A stretch of 64,000 nucleotides of DNA from Rhodanobacter sp. C01 (GTDB lineage Bacteria > Pseudomonadota > Gammaproteobacteria > Xanthomonadales > Rhodanobacteraceae). The translations under genes and the position numbers were made by a program. The stretch is from assembly GCF_002001045.1 (NCBI RefSeq), contig NZ_MUNR01000006.1, positions 1 to 64,000 on the forward strand, in the 5' to 3' direction. The notes beneath the pieces were generated by a model. That model was given only the letters and a program-made list of their open reading frames with translations, had not been told where the DNA came from and searched no databases. This document shows, one piece after another, positions 1-8,094 of the stretch; position 1 is the first letter of the stretch; the number at the start of each line of letters is the position of its first letter.

Positions 1-83
1 GCCGTCATGGCGTAGTCCAGCTCAGCATCGTGCTGGGAACCGTAGAACCCAGCAAAGGGTAGGGCAGCAGTGAGCATCTGCAT
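1..83 (-). CDS. Partial unknown protein, first 27 codons
   Basis: On the minus strand an open frame begins with ATG at 83, overlapping the radC-like stop codon (TGATG), and runs off the left edge. The visible residues begin MQMLTAALPFAGFYGSQHD. I do not recognise the family with certainty. The tight coupling to the radC-like gene suggests the two are co-transcribed within an accessory region such as an integrative element. A second ATG at 77 could also be the start. Confidence 0.45.
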   Translation of the reverse strand, partial: MQMLTAALPFAGFYGSQHDAELDYAMT

Positions 84-568
84 CACATCAGCCCTCTGCC
101 GGCCATGCTGACGCACTCGGCACCCACAACAATGTGGTCAAGAATCCGCACGCCAATTAGCCGCAAAGCATCCCGAAGCTCGTGGGTAATTGCACGGTCC
201 GCCGCACTGGGCTCGGCAACGCCGCTGGGGTGGTTGTGCGCAAAAATGGCGGCGCTGGCATTGATGCTCAACGCGGCCCGCACGACTTCCCGGGGATAGA
301 TGTTGGCGCCATCGACGGTGCCGGTAAAGAGCTTCTGACAGTCGAGAATGCGATGGCGGTTGTCCAGCCACAGGACGTGAAACTCCTCGTGAAAAAGAGC
401 ACCCAAGCGCATGCGAAGAAAGTCGTTGGCATCGGTTGGATTGCCGATGCTGCCTTGACGTTCAAGCCTTCCTTTCAGGATGCCTTCGGCCGCGGCGAGA
501 ACGTCCTGCTCTGTCGTTTCGTCAGTGAGCTTGTAGCGAGTGTAGGTCAATGATCGAACAACTTTCAT
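83..568 (-). CDS. radC: RadC-like JAB/MPN domain protein
   Basis: 161 residues, dominated by a RadC-type JAB (JAMM metalloprotease-fold) domain. The metal-binding signature HNHPSG followed by an Asp about ten residues later (SAADRAI) is intact, and EEFHVLWLDNRH is the usual upstream strand. The start at 568 is preceded by AAGGAG with good spacing. Chromosomal RadC is about 220 residues and has an N-terminal helix-hairpin-helix; this short form lacks it. Short radC genes are common on integrative elements and genomic islands, where their role is not established. The following gene starts on its stop codon. Confidence 0.88.
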   Translation of the reverse strand: MKVVRSLTYTRYKLTDETTEQDVLAAAEGILKGRLERQGSIGNPTDANDFLRMRLGALFHEEFHVLWLDNRHRILDCQKLFTGTVDGANIYPREVVRAALSINASAAIFAHNHPSGVAEPSAADRAITHELRDALRLIGVRILDHIVVGAECVSMAGRGLM

Positions 569-595
569 AAGGTGCTCCTTGTGATGTGCACAAAC

Positions 596-629
596 GCATA
601 GAGCCCGGCCGTGAGGCCGGGCTCTATGC
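596..629. terminator. Perfect 15-bp inverted repeat, terminator-like
   Basis: Arms 596-610 and 615-629 are perfectly complementary around a GTGA loop. The repeat lies between the minus-strand gene ending at 703 and the radC-like start at 568. There is no clear T-run on either side, so it is either a factor-dependent terminator for the upstream pair or a structured radC leader. Confidence 0.5.
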
Positions 630-702
630 GAAGTCGTCAGGAAAGATGAAAAGAAATGGGGGCCCGAGCCCGGTTGGCTCGATGCGGCTGGCTTTTGGGG
701 CG

Positions 703-1020
703 CTACGTCAAAACCGGATCAGTGCGATTGGCATCAAATACATGGCCGCAGGCCTGGCAACGAAAGTTGTCGGGTAGGGCTTGGTCAATCGGCGCACCGA
801 TTGCCGAACCTGCTACACAGCCCGCTGCGCCGCCGAGCAGGCCGCCGAGGATCGCGCTAGCAATGACACCCAGCGGATCATCGTTTTCCTTTGCGTCCGT
901 CATCGCGCTGGAGGCACCTTGGATAGCACCAGCGATGCCGCCGATGGCGGCTGCCGTGGTTTGCGCGCGACGTCGAGGGACGACGAACGCGGTGTGGCAC
1001 TGGGGGCATGGTGGCGTCAT
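703..1020 (-). CDS. Zinc-ribbon, glycine-rich membrane-associated protein
   Basis: 105 residues. Two CxxC pairs frame the protein: CPQC near residue 5 and CQAC near residue 88, together a likely split zinc ribbon. Between them is a Gly/Ala-rich stretch (about residues 22-80, including GGLLGGAAGCVAG) of the kind seen in glycine-zipper membrane segments. The product is a hypothetical protein. The start ATG overlaps the stop of the 42-residue gene upstream (ATGA), so the two are probably translated together. Confidence 0.65.
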   Translation of the reverse strand: MTPPCPQCHTAFVVPRRRAQTTAAAIGGIAGAIQGASSAMTDAKENDDPLGVIASAILGGLLGGAAGCVAGSAIGAPIDQALPDNFRCQACGHVFDANRTDPVLT

Positions 1021-1145
1021 ATGTGAGCCACTCCGTTCGGCAACGCCACGGCGTCACCGTTATGGTTGCTCTTAGCCAACAAAAAGCCGATCGAAAATAC
1101 GATCGCGAATGCAAGAAGACATTCGAGTACTGGATAGTTGTACAT
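1017..1145 (-). CDS. 42-residue single-span membrane protein
   Basis: A short frame starting MYNYPVLECLLAFAIVFSIG, with GGGAGA placed well upstream of the ATG at 1145. Residues about 5-24 form one hydrophobic transmembrane segment, followed by a short polar tail ending at TGA 1017. That stop overlaps the start codon of the zinc-ribbon gene, which supports real translation and coupling. No family recognised. Confidence 0.55.
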   Translation of the reverse strand: MYNYPVLECLLAFAIVFSIGFLLAKSNHNGDAVALPNGVAHI

Positions 1146-1333
1146 CACGATTTCTCCCATGGAGTTGGTGCAAGACTGACGGCGTCAGCTCATACGCGAG
1201 AGCTCCTGCTGCTCTCTATGGGGTGATGTAGGGCTGAAATTATTTTCGATCGACCGAGCGCCCACGATTCACTGACTAACAGAGTTGTGTGCGAATGGAA
1301 GTTGGGCCAATCCGACCTCTGTTGAGTGATGAT

Positions 1334-2719
1334 CTAACTGGCGATCAACATCCATATGGCTGCAACGCCCATAAAGACGGTAGAGATCCAGCCGATCCTG
1401 ATGATGAGCCTTGGGGCGGTAAACGTGCCCATGACCGATTTCCTTGAAGCCAGCAGAATAACCACCACCATCAGTGGTACGGCAACGACGCCATTAATCA
1501 CAGCGCTCCAGAACAGGGCCTTCATCGGCGGAATGGACGAGTACTGAATGACCAGGGCCGCAAGTACACTGACGGCGATCACGCCGTAGAACCCACGTGC
1601 ATCCTTGGCCTTGCGTTCCAGGCCCCATTGCCAGCCCATCGCTTCGCAAAGAGCATAGCTGGCGGAGCCTGCGAGAACCGGCACGCCGATCAGGCCGACT
1701 CCGAGGATGCCGAGTGCAAACAGAAGATAGGCAAGATCGCCGGCGAGTGGTCGAAGCGCGCTTGCCGCTTGTGCGGCAGTCGTGATGTCGGTGATGCCTG
1801 CGACATGCAACGTGACCGCCGTGGCAAGAATGATGAAATAGGCAGCGATGTCCGAATAGAACATGCCATTCCAGGTATCCCACTTGATGCGGGTTAATTC
1901 TGACGCCGCGGCACCGGGATCTTGCGTCAACGGTCGCGCTTCGCCTTTCAGGCGCATGTCCTCGACTTCTTCGGACGCTTGCCAGAAGAAAAGATAGGGG
2001 CTGATGGTTGTGCCGAAAATGGCGACTGCCATGGTAGCGGTGTCCGTGTTCGGCACGAAATGCGGCCAAAGCGTGTGCCAGATGACTTCTTTCCATGGCA
2101 CGTGGACGGTAAAGAGCACGGCAGCGTATGCAAGCAACGAAAGCGTCAACCATTTCAGATAAAACACATAGCGGTGGTACGGCACGATGATCTGTAGAGC
2201 GAGCATGCCGACAACAAAGCCGACCGTCATGACGTGCCGGTCGACCGTGGTGACCAGTTCTGCCGCCTCACCCATCGCGGCAATGTCCGCGGCGATATTG
2301 AGCGTGTTTGCGATCAGCAGCAGCACTACAACAGCTTTGAGCACATAAGGCGGAAACGTCGTTTTGATGTTCGCGGCCAGACCTTTGCCAGTCACGCGTC
2401 CGATCCGAGCGCACATGGATTGAATGGCCGCCATCATCGGGAATGCTAGTGGCATGGTCCACAACATGTTGAGACCAAACTGTGCGCCGGCCTGTGAATA
2501 AGTAGCGATGCCACTCGGATCGTCATCGGCGACACCGGTGATCAGTCCGGGGCCAACATGTGCCAACGGGTGCTGCTTCAGGCGATGCCACAAGGTTTTG
2601 TACAAGGACGTGCCGCCAGGATCGACAGCGGGGGTGCTTTCCGATGCGACGTCTTTCCGTATGACCGGCTTGAGCGGTGCTTGGTCCACGCGGGTGTTAG
2701 GATCCCATCGAAAAGGCAT
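1334..2719 (-). CDS. NRAMP-family divalent metal transporter, non-canonical metal site
   Basis: 461 residues with about eleven hydrophobic segments. TM1 carries DDDPSGIATYSQAG, the counterpart of the DPGN metal-binding motif of NRAMP/MntH proteins. The TM6 counterpart of the canonical MPH motif reads TTISPYLFFWQ, so the metal-selective Met and the His are absent. NRAMP-related Mg2+ transporters (NRMT) also lack that Met, so the substrate need not be Mn2+ or Fe2+. The N-terminal tail of about 45 residues is soluble. The gene starts 15 bp after a universal stress protein stop and probably shares its transcript and the dyad at 3378. Confidence 0.85.
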   Translation of the reverse strand: MPFRWDPNTRVDQAPLKPVIRKDVASESTPAVDPGGTSLYKTLWHRLKQHPLAHVGPGLITGVADDDPSGIATYSQAGAQFGLNMLWTMPLAFPMMAAIQSMCARIGRVTGKGLAANIKTTFPPYVLKAVVVLLLIANTLNIAADIAAMGEAAELVTTVDRHVMTVGFVVGMLALQIIVPYHRYVFYLKWLTLSLLAYAAVLFTVHVPWKEVIWHTLWPHFVPNTDTATMAVAIFGTTISPYLFFWQASEEVEDMRLKGEARPLTQDPGAAASELTRIKWDTWNGMFYSDIAAYFIILATAVTLHVAGITDITTAAQAASALRPLAGDLAYLLFALGILGVGLIGVPVLAGSASYALCEAMGWQWGLERKAKDARGFYGVIAVSVLAALVIQYSSIPPMKALFWSAVINGVVAVPLMVVVILLASRKSVMGTFTAPRLIIRIGWISTVFMGVAAIWMLIAS

Positions 2720-2734
2720 GCTCTTGCCCTTAGG

Positions 2735-3226
2735 TTACCGGCAAACCAGTACTGGGATCTTGCTTTGCAGCAGTACCTTTTGCGTTTCGCTACCCAGCAT
2801 CAACCGATTCAAGCCATGCCAGCCATGGGTGGCCATGACGATGAGGTCGCAATGATGCTCGTTGACGGCGTCCAGAATAGCTTGATGGGGGCGCTCGCCA
2901 AAGGCGTAGTGGCACTCGCAGGGCACTTGTGCAGCCTTGGCCAGTGCTTTGGCCTCGTCCAGGTAGCGTGAAGCGGTTTGAACTGCTTGCTGGCTAAAAC
3001 TCAGCTCTGTAGCAGCAAGAAGTTCAGTCATGTAGGCGAAGGAGTTGAATGGTGGCACGACGTGCAGCGCTAGCACTTTGGCGTCAAATGTCTTCGCCAG
3101 TTCGAGGCCCATACTGAAGGCTCGCAGCGAGAGATCCGATCCGTCGATCGGAAGCAGCAAGTGCCGGAATAGCGACTTCGGTTGCGCTTCGGTGGATTCC
3201 CGGTGCATGGCGGTTGCGGCGAACAT
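2735..3226 (-). CDS. Universal stress protein, single domain
   Basis: 163 residues from the ATG at 3226, chosen because GGAGG lies 8 nt upstream; a longer frame to 3325 has no ribosome-binding site. The UspA fold begins at HLLLPIDGSDLS and ends VPVLVCR-like (IPVLVCR). The ATP-loop pattern G-x2-G-x9-GS is present as ATHG...LGSE, with Ala in place of the first Gly. Cytosolic stress proteins of this type are induced by oxygen limitation in many bacteria; their biochemical role is usually unknown. First gene of an operon with the NRAMP-like transporter. Confidence 0.88.
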   Translation of the reverse strand: MFAATAMHRESTEAQPKSLFRHLLLPIDGSDLSLRAFSMGLELAKTFDAKVLALHVVPPFNSFAYMTELLAATELSFSQQAVQTASRYLDEAKALAKAAQVPCECHYAFGERPHQAILDAVNEHHCDLIVMATHGWHGLNRLMLGSETQKVLLQSKIPVLVCR

Positions 3227-3377
3227 GGGTAGAGCCTCCAGAGTCTTAGGGATGCCGCGCCTACGCTCAGGCACGTCGAGTTTCATGATGCCCGGTGCAA
3301 TTGCCGCGATATTGATCGTGGTCAAGTCGTTGAGTAATCCCGTGCCGCGTCGAAAAAGAGGAAATGGTGATGATCAG

Positions 3378-3391
3378 TTGATCAACATCAA
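3378..3391. promoter_or_regulatory. FNR/ANR-type box TTGATcaacATCAA
   Basis: Perfect five-base half-sites with a 4-nt spacer, 152 bp upstream of the universal stress protein start at 3226 and upstream of the plus-strand small ORFs at 3451 and 3654. It matches the FNR/ANR/DNR consensus exactly. Which direction it serves is not clear. Confidence 0.75.
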
Positions 3392-3450
3392 GATGAGCCG
3401 TGCCTGCTTGCCTAAGCTGTCAGCGAGTTGATTGAAAAAGGAGCACCGCT

Positions 3451-3657
3451 TTGAACTTGCTGAAGCATCGGGTACTCGCAAAACGTACCGTCGTAAAGAT
3501 TGAGCGTTTTTGTGGGCAGCTTCGTGCAGGTACGAGCGATTTCTTTTGTCTGAAAAGCGATGGACACGCGCTCAAACGGATGCCGGTAAGAAACGATGAC
3601 GTGTCATGTGACAGTTCGCATGCCGTTGCACCAATATCCAAGCGAGGTGTGCGATGA
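3451..3657 (+). CDS. Possible small protein, TTG start
   Basis: 68 residues from TTG, with AAAAAGGAG seven bases upstream. The stop overlaps the next ATG (ATGA at 3654), which argues for translation. The composition is unremarkable and no family is recognised. It could equally be only a leader for the next gene. Confidence 0.25.
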   Translation: MNLLKHRVLAKRTVVKIERFCGQLRAGTSDFFCLKSDGHALKRMPVRNDDVSCDSSHAVAPISKRGVR

Positions 3658-3839
3658 AAAGCCAATCAACTGCGCCAGCGTTTTCGATGCTCTCGACCGG
3701 TCTTTTGCTTATTGCTGTAGCCAGCGCCCTGATCAGCGTAGTTAGAGGCAACGAATTCACCTGGACAGCGACGGACTGGATCGGCGGCATCTGTTCGGTG
3801 GCACTGGTGCTCAGCCTGATCAACGACGCACGCAAGTAA
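3654..3839 (+). CDS. 61-residue two-span membrane protein
   Basis: Starts at ATG 3654 with GAGG about seven bases upstream. Two hydrophobic segments (about residues 11-29 and 40-56) are separated by a short polar loop containing TWTATDW. No family recognised. It sits 32 bp ahead of a universal stress protein gene in the same direction, so it probably belongs to the same low-oxygen transcript. Confidence 0.55.
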   Translation: MKSQSTAPAFSMLSTGLLLIAVASALISVVRGNEFTWTATDWIGGICSVALVLSLINDARK

Positions 3840-3871
3840 TCCAACGGTCCACCCAGCCTCGGAGGTGCGCG

Positions 3872-4309
3872 ATGTTCAAGAATATCCTCCTGCCCATCGA
3901 CGGATCGGATCAGTCGCTACGGGCTGCCCGCCTTGGCATCGCAATGGCCAAACAGATCGCCGCGCGCGTCCATGCCTTTCACGTATTGGCGCCACTGGCG
4001 GCCGTTTCCTATTTTTCCGATCTGATTCGGCACGCTTCAGATGACTATCACGAGGAAGCGATCGGTCGCGCGCAGCAGCAGCTTGAGGCGATCCACGTAC
4101 TGGCCAGGGAGGCCGATGTGCCGTTTAAAGGCAACTACGCATTCGACGAACGCCCCTATAGCGCCATCATTGGTGCGGCCCGAAAGTACGATTGCGATCT
4201 GATCGTGATGGGGACGCATGGTCGCACGGGATGGGACCATCTGGTACTCGGTAGCGAAACCAACAAGGTGCTGAGCTGCGCCGAAATTCCGTTGCTTGTT
4301 TGTCGCTGA
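3872..4309 (+). CDS. Universal stress protein, single domain
   Basis: 145 residues, a compact UspA domain from MFKNILLPIDGSDQS to PLLVCR. The ATP-binding loop is complete: GTHGRTGWDHLVLGSE fits G-x2-G-x9-GS, so it should be an ATP-binding Usp. GGAGG precedes the start by seven bases. It is closest in style to the protein encoded at 2735-3226, which suggests an old duplication. A tandem Usp gene follows after 21 bp. Confidence 0.93.
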   Translation: MFKNILLPIDGSDQSLRAARLGIAMAKQIAARVHAFHVLAPLAAVSYFSDLIRHASDDYHEEAIGRAQQQLEAIHVLAREADVPFKGNYAFDERPYSAIIGAARKYDCDLIVMGTHGRTGWDHLVLGSETNKVLSCAEIPLLVCR

Positions 4310-4330
4310 TGTCAGAAAAGGAGAGACGTT

Positions 4331-5209
4331 ATGGCTGAACTGCTAGAGATGCCCATTTCCGATCATGATAAATCGCACGTGCGAGGCGCGATGACGATCC
4401 CAAATATCGTGGCTTTTCTGACGGCGAGTACTCCCTGGAGCTCAGCGGCGGTGATGGGCGCTTCGTTGGCTTCACGCTATGGGTCCGTGCTGACAGGCTG
4501 CTACGTCGACCCCATGTTGCGCGATTTCAGTGTGTTGGATGTCGAGTCGACGATGCACGCACTGGGATGCGACGATGTTCTTTTCAGTACACCGACTGCA
4601 GCCGACTTCACGCTTTTTGCTAACCAGAACGGCGTCGCCAAGACGAACTGGGCTGCCGTGCAAGCCGATGTTGGAAGCGCCATCACGCAGCTCGCCGCCT
4701 GGCACGATCTGGCGGTTGTTGAAAGCGACATGATGGAAGCGAACGAGTTGCTGACCTTTCTGACCCATCTTTTATGGGCCTGCCGATTGCCTTGTGTCCT
4801 CCTGCCAAAGCTATGCACAGTCTCGTCGTCCTTCGAACGCATTGTCATCGGCTGGAACGGAAGCCCTCAAGCTACCCGCGCCATTCACGCAGCGATGCCA
4901 TTTCTGCTGGATGCCAAAGAGGTCTGGATCCTGGATGGGACAGACGAGGATGGCGATCACAATGCTGACCTACCCAAGTTCGATCCCTATCGGTTTCTCG
5001 CGCAACATGGTGTAACGGCGCATCAGCGTCGAATTGATGGTGACGTGGCGATCGTCGGTGGCGCTTTGATATGGGAGGCGCAACAGCTTCGTGCCGATTT
5101 GTTTGTGCTTGGCGCATTCAGCCATTCACGTCTTCGTGAACGGGTAGCGGGCGGTGTGTTCAGGTGCATGCTCGAGAACGCGAAGATACCGATGTTGCTG
5201 CAGCACTGA
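4331..5209 (+). CDS. Universal stress protein, tandem-domain type
   Basis: 292 residues, about twice the single-domain length. The N-terminal half (about 20-150) is a divergent Usp domain without a recognisable nucleotide loop. The C-terminal half (about 165-292) has the conserved strand ERIVIGWNGS and a loop GAFSHSRLRERVAGG, in which the second Gly of G-x2-G is Ser. ATP binding is therefore uncertain. GGAGAG precedes the ATG. It probably shares a transcript with the single-domain Usp upstream. Tandem Usp genes of this length also lie at 5443, 7133 and 20940. Confidence 0.9.
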   Translation: MAELLEMPISDHDKSHVRGAMTIPNIVAFLTASTPWSSAAVMGASLASRYGSVLTGCYVDPMLRDFSVLDVESTMHALGCDDVLFSTPTAADFTLFANQNGVAKTNWAAVQADVGSAITQLAAWHDLAVVESDMMEANELLTFLTHLLWACRLPCVLLPKLCTVSSSFERIVIGWNGSPQATRAIHAAMPFLLDAKEVWILDGTDEDGDHNADLPKFDPYRFLAQHGVTAHQRRIDGDVAIVGGALIWEAQQLRADLFVLGAFSHSRLRERVAGGVFRCMLENAKIPMLLQH

Positions 5210-5227
5210 GCGCTTACCGACATCAAC

Positions 5228-5442
5228 GCTTCCTCCCTCCCGCATGGCCATGGCCGCCAATAAATGCCCGAGATGGCGATCCATTCGCGAGGGTGTGAAC
5301 CGGGTTTCTTGATGCTTTTGTAGGCCGTGACGCTAGTGCAAAGAATCGGCGTAATCGACATTGTGTCGATTACGCCGGGAAGGCGTGCCACGTAGGCGGC
5401 CGTGTCGACTGCATATTTGGCGAAGGCACCATTCTGCTTGAA
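5228..5442 (-). pseudogene. Fragment of a zinc alcohol dehydrogenase
   Basis: The minus strand directly after the Usp stop at 5443 translates to KQNGAFAKYAVDTAAYVARL and then ITPILCTSVTAYKSIKK and REWIAISGI. This matches the central part of medium-chain zinc alcohol dehydrogenases (AdhP type), just ahead of the Rossmann GxGGxG. A shift of frame near 5260 restores an IGGHGHAGG-like motif, so the remnant is frameshifted as well as truncated at both ends. No start codon or catalytic zinc region remains. It fills the gap between two converging Usp genes. Confidence 0.65.
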
Positions 5443-6327
5443 TCAGTGTTGCATAAAGACGGGAATGTCGGCGTTCGCCATGACATACCGGGTTGCGCCG
5501 CCGAGCACGCGTTCACGGATACGTGAATGCCCATAAGCCCCCATCACCAGAAGGTCTGCACGCACTTCGTGCGCCTTTTGCAGAAGGCACTTGCCGGCTT
5601 CAATGGACGGCACGTTGATGTAATGTGGCTTTGCGGCAATGCCGTGATGCATCAGGTAGACGATGGGATCCGGTTCCGTCACGCCGACCTGGTCGGCGTA
5701 AGGCGTACGCACTTCACCGTTGACCAGGATCACCTGTTTGGCGAGCTGAAGCAACGGCAACGCGCTATGCAGAGCGCGGGTGCCTTCGACGGTGCCGTTC
5801 CAGCCAATCACGATGCGATCAAAGCTAACAGTATCGTCCCAGTGTGGAGGCAACACGAGGCAAGGTGCACGGCTGCTCAACATGCCTTCACCGAGAATAT
5901 CGAACACGCCTGTCTCACCGACCATGTCGCGTTCGATGATAGCCAGGTCATGCCATGCACCGAGCTTGCGCAGCGTAGGCGCAATCGCCGTATGCGTCAC
6001 GACCCATGAGGTATGTTGCGCGCCGAGCTCCTTGGCGAAGGCATGAAAGGCGGCGGACTCGTCGGGATAGTTGTACTCGCCATCGGTCAACAAGCTTATC
6101 ACTGTGGGATCGGATTCATAAGCGCGCTGTTCGCGCAGGCTGGGAGGTACATAGCAGCCGGTGACATTCGCATTCCACCGTGCCGCGAGATCAATGGCGC
6201 TCAGGAGTGCCGCACTCCACGGACCGGTGGATGTGACAAGGGCGAGGATGTCGTGGAATTGCGACGCGGGGTGCTTTGCCGCGTTCGACTTGGCATAGGA
6301 AGTTTCATGAGATTTGTTGGCGAGCAT
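5443..6327 (-). CDS. Universal stress protein, tandem-domain type
   Basis: 294 residues from ATG 6327, which has GGAGA eight bases upstream; a GTG at 6354 is a weaker alternative. The C-terminal Usp domain carries FDRIVIGWNG and the loop GAYGHSRIRERVLGG, a good G-x2-G-x9-G match. The N-terminal domain is divergent. It is clearly a paralogue of 4331-5209, facing it tail to tail with the alcohol dehydrogenase fragment between them. The upstream neighbour is the GNAT gene, with the dyad at 6990 beyond it. Confidence 0.9.
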   Translation of the reverse strand: MLANKSHETSYAKSNAAKHPASQFHDILALVTSTGPWSAALLSAIDLAARWNANVTGCYVPPSLREQRAYESDPTVISLLTDGEYNYPDESAAFHAFAKELGAQHTSWVVTHTAIAPTLRKLGAWHDLAIIERDMVGETGVFDILGEGMLSSRAPCLVLPPHWDDTVSFDRIVIGWNGTVEGTRALHSALPLLQLAKQVILVNGEVRTPYADQVGVTEPDPIVYLMHHGIAAKPHYINVPSIEAGKCLLQKAHEVRADLLVMGAYGHSRIRERVLGGATRYVMANADIPVFMQH

Positions 6328-6360
6328 GGCGATGTCTCCAGCAGGGGAATGCACGGGCTT

Positions 6361-6909
6361 TCACAGGGTCAGCGAGTACACCGCCGATCGCGGGTCGTCC
6401 GGATGCGATTCGCGCTTGAATCCGAGATACTTGGCGAGTTCACGCATCTGTTCGTTGTTGACGTCGTCGATCGAAAACATCCGGGTCAGCTTTTGCTTGC
6501 GCGCGACGTCGATAAGATGGCGCATCAGAACGACCGCCAAGCCGCGATTGCGCCAGTCGTCGGCCACCGTGATGGCGCATTCGCATTGCTGGCCGTCGCC
6601 GGTGGTCGAATAACGGCTTATGCCGACTTCGCGCAGATGACCGTTGTCGTGCGCCATCGCTATGAAAGCCATGTCGTGGACGTAGTCCACATGCATCAAA
6701 TGGTCGAGCAGGGCCTTGTCGGGCTCCTTGAAGTCACCCAGGAAGCGGAAGCGTCGTGCCTCGGGTGAAAGCCGCTGAATGAACTCTTCTTCCATGGCGC
6801 GATCCTTCGACTGTAGTGGCCGCACCAGCACTCGCGTTCCGTCACGCAGGGGTTCGATCCAGTGATCACCTTCAAGAGCGGCCTGGGGTTGTTTTGTAGT
6901 GGAAGACAT
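6361..6909 (-). CDS. GNAT-family N-acetyltransferase
   Basis: 182 residues from ATG 6909, with GAGG at a suitable distance; an extension to 6957 is possible but lacks a ribosome-binding site. The GNAT fold spans most of the protein: DGTRVLVRPLQSKD at the N terminus, the acetyl-CoA pyrophosphate loop as DDWRNRGLAVVLMRHL (the Q/R-x2-G-x-G/A pattern), and a final strand after LGFKRESHPDD. Related GNAT domains occur alone or fused to acyl-CoA synthetases and act on protein lysines, but the substrate here is unknown. It lies upstream of the Usp gene at 6327 in the same direction. Confidence 0.85.
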   Translation of the reverse strand: MSSTTKQPQAALEGDHWIEPLRDGTRVLVRPLQSKDRAMEEEFIQRLSPEARRFRFLGDFKEPDKALLDHLMHVDYVHDMAFIAMAHDNGHLREVGISRYSTTGDGQQCECAITVADDWRNRGLAVVLMRHLIDVARKQKLTRMFSIDDVNNEQMRELAKYLGFKRESHPDDPRSAVYSLTL

Positions 6910-6989
6910 GGCGAAGACCTCGCGACTTGGTAGGAAGCCCTTTGCTAGGGGCCACACTTATCTTTTAGCGGGCTGGCGCTTGTAAGCAC

Positions 6990-7003
6990 TTGACGACGGT
7001 CAA
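6990..7003. promoter_or_regulatory. FNR/ANR-type box TTGACgacgGTCAA
   Basis: The core lies in a perfect 8+8 dyad (CACTTGAC and GTCAAGTG, 6987-7006). It is about 81 bp upstream of the GNAT start at 6909 and so probably drives the minus-strand GNAT-Usp pair. Confidence 0.7.
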
Positions 7004-7058
7004 GTGAAACAGGAATCGCACCTATGGATCCCGCTTATCGGTGTCGCGTCGACAACGG

Positions 7059-7072
7059 TTGACCCAGATCAA
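7059..7072. promoter_or_regulatory. FNR/ANR-type box TTGACccagATCAA
   Basis: Both TTGA and TCAA halves are intact. The box is centred about 67 bp upstream of the Usp start at 7133, a usual place for an activating site. With the box at 6990 it makes a two-site divergent promoter region. Confidence 0.75.
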
Positions 7073-7132
7073 GACGCATTACCAGCGCCTGGATGAATGT
7101 TGGTATGTCGATCCTGCTTAAGGTGAGCCGTT

Positions 7133-7936
7133 ATGTTCGAGATCCTCGTCAACACTGAAGAGATGAGCAACGACAATCCCGTAGTGCGAACGGGCTTGGC
7201 ACTGGCAAGCCGCCATAATGCCTATGCGACGGGGCTCAATATCGTCGAGGTCTTTCCGTCTTCCATGTACATGCCCGATGTTATGGCTGTGCTGGATGCG
7301 GAGGAGGTTGAAGCCAAGCAATGCGATGCCTGGTGGATGAACCTATGCCGCGAACACGGTGTTCAAGGTGGCTGGGAGGTGATCCGCGGTGTGTACGTAC
7401 CGATACTGGCGCGGCGTTCGTGCATGGCGGATATCACGGTTAGCCGCTTGCCGAATCGTGAGGCCGGCTACCCCTCGGGCATGGACTATGTGACGCGTGT
7501 GTTGCTTTCAGCCGCCTCACCGATGTTGCTCGTTCCGCCCAAGTGGGAGGGAAACTTCCGTCAGGAAAGAATCGTGGTGGCCTGGAACAGCACGCAGGAA
7601 TCCATGCGCGCATTGCGCGCCGCCGTGCCATTCCTTCGTGAGGCCGAAATGGTGTGCTTGATCGATGGTTCGAGCGACGAGTTGCCTGGTTTCGCGCCGC
7701 CGCCGCTCCCGGTGCGTGATTGGCTCACGAGGCAAGGCATCAAGTTGCATTCGACTCAGCCGTTTCCGTCGACGGCCAAGGCCGGTGAAGCGCTGCTCAA
7801 TGAGGCGTATGCCATGCATGCGGACCTGCTGGTGATGGGCGCCTGGGGTCACTCGCGGATGACTGAGCTGATTCTCGGTGGCACGACGCGCCATATACTC
7901 GAACACGCCCAATTGCCGGTGCTCATGGCGCATTGA
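7133..7936 (+). CDS. Universal stress protein, tandem-domain type
   Basis: 267 residues. The C-terminal domain has QERIVVAWNST and the loop GAWGHSRMTELILGG; the N-terminal half is divergent and has lost a nucleotide loop. The start ATG at 7133 is preceded by AAGGTGAG. It is monocistronic and sits directly behind the box at 7059. It is shorter than the paralogues at 4331 and 5443 and has its own divergent N terminus (MFEILVNTEEMSND). Confidence 0.9.
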   Translation: MFEILVNTEEMSNDNPVVRTGLALASRHNAYATGLNIVEVFPSSMYMPDVMAVLDAEEVEAKQCDAWWMNLCREHGVQGGWEVIRGVYVPILARRSCMADITVSRLPNREAGYPSGMDYVTRVLLSAASPMLLVPPKWEGNFRQERIVVAWNSTQESMRALRAAVPFLREAEMVCLIDGSSDELPGFAPPPLPVRDWLTRQGIKLHSTQPFPSTAKAGEALLNEAYAMHADLLVMGAWGHSRMTELILGGTTRHILEHAQLPVLMAH

Positions 7937-8094
7937 TTGCGTTCGCAATTCGAGCGAAAGCCGCGCGCAGCAAGGGAGTATCCACGTAACGCGCAACCTT
8001 CGCCGGAACCGTGTGGTGCCTTGGCATCGGTGCTGAGCATGGCGCATGGCGCGTTATGCAGGCGAATACTCTCCAACGCGTGGTGAGAAACGAC

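Noticed and set aside
3651-3844. Minus-strand frame opposite the 61-residue membrane protein
   Set aside because: It has no ribosome-binding site or membrane pattern, while the plus-strand frame has both and leads into a Usp gene.
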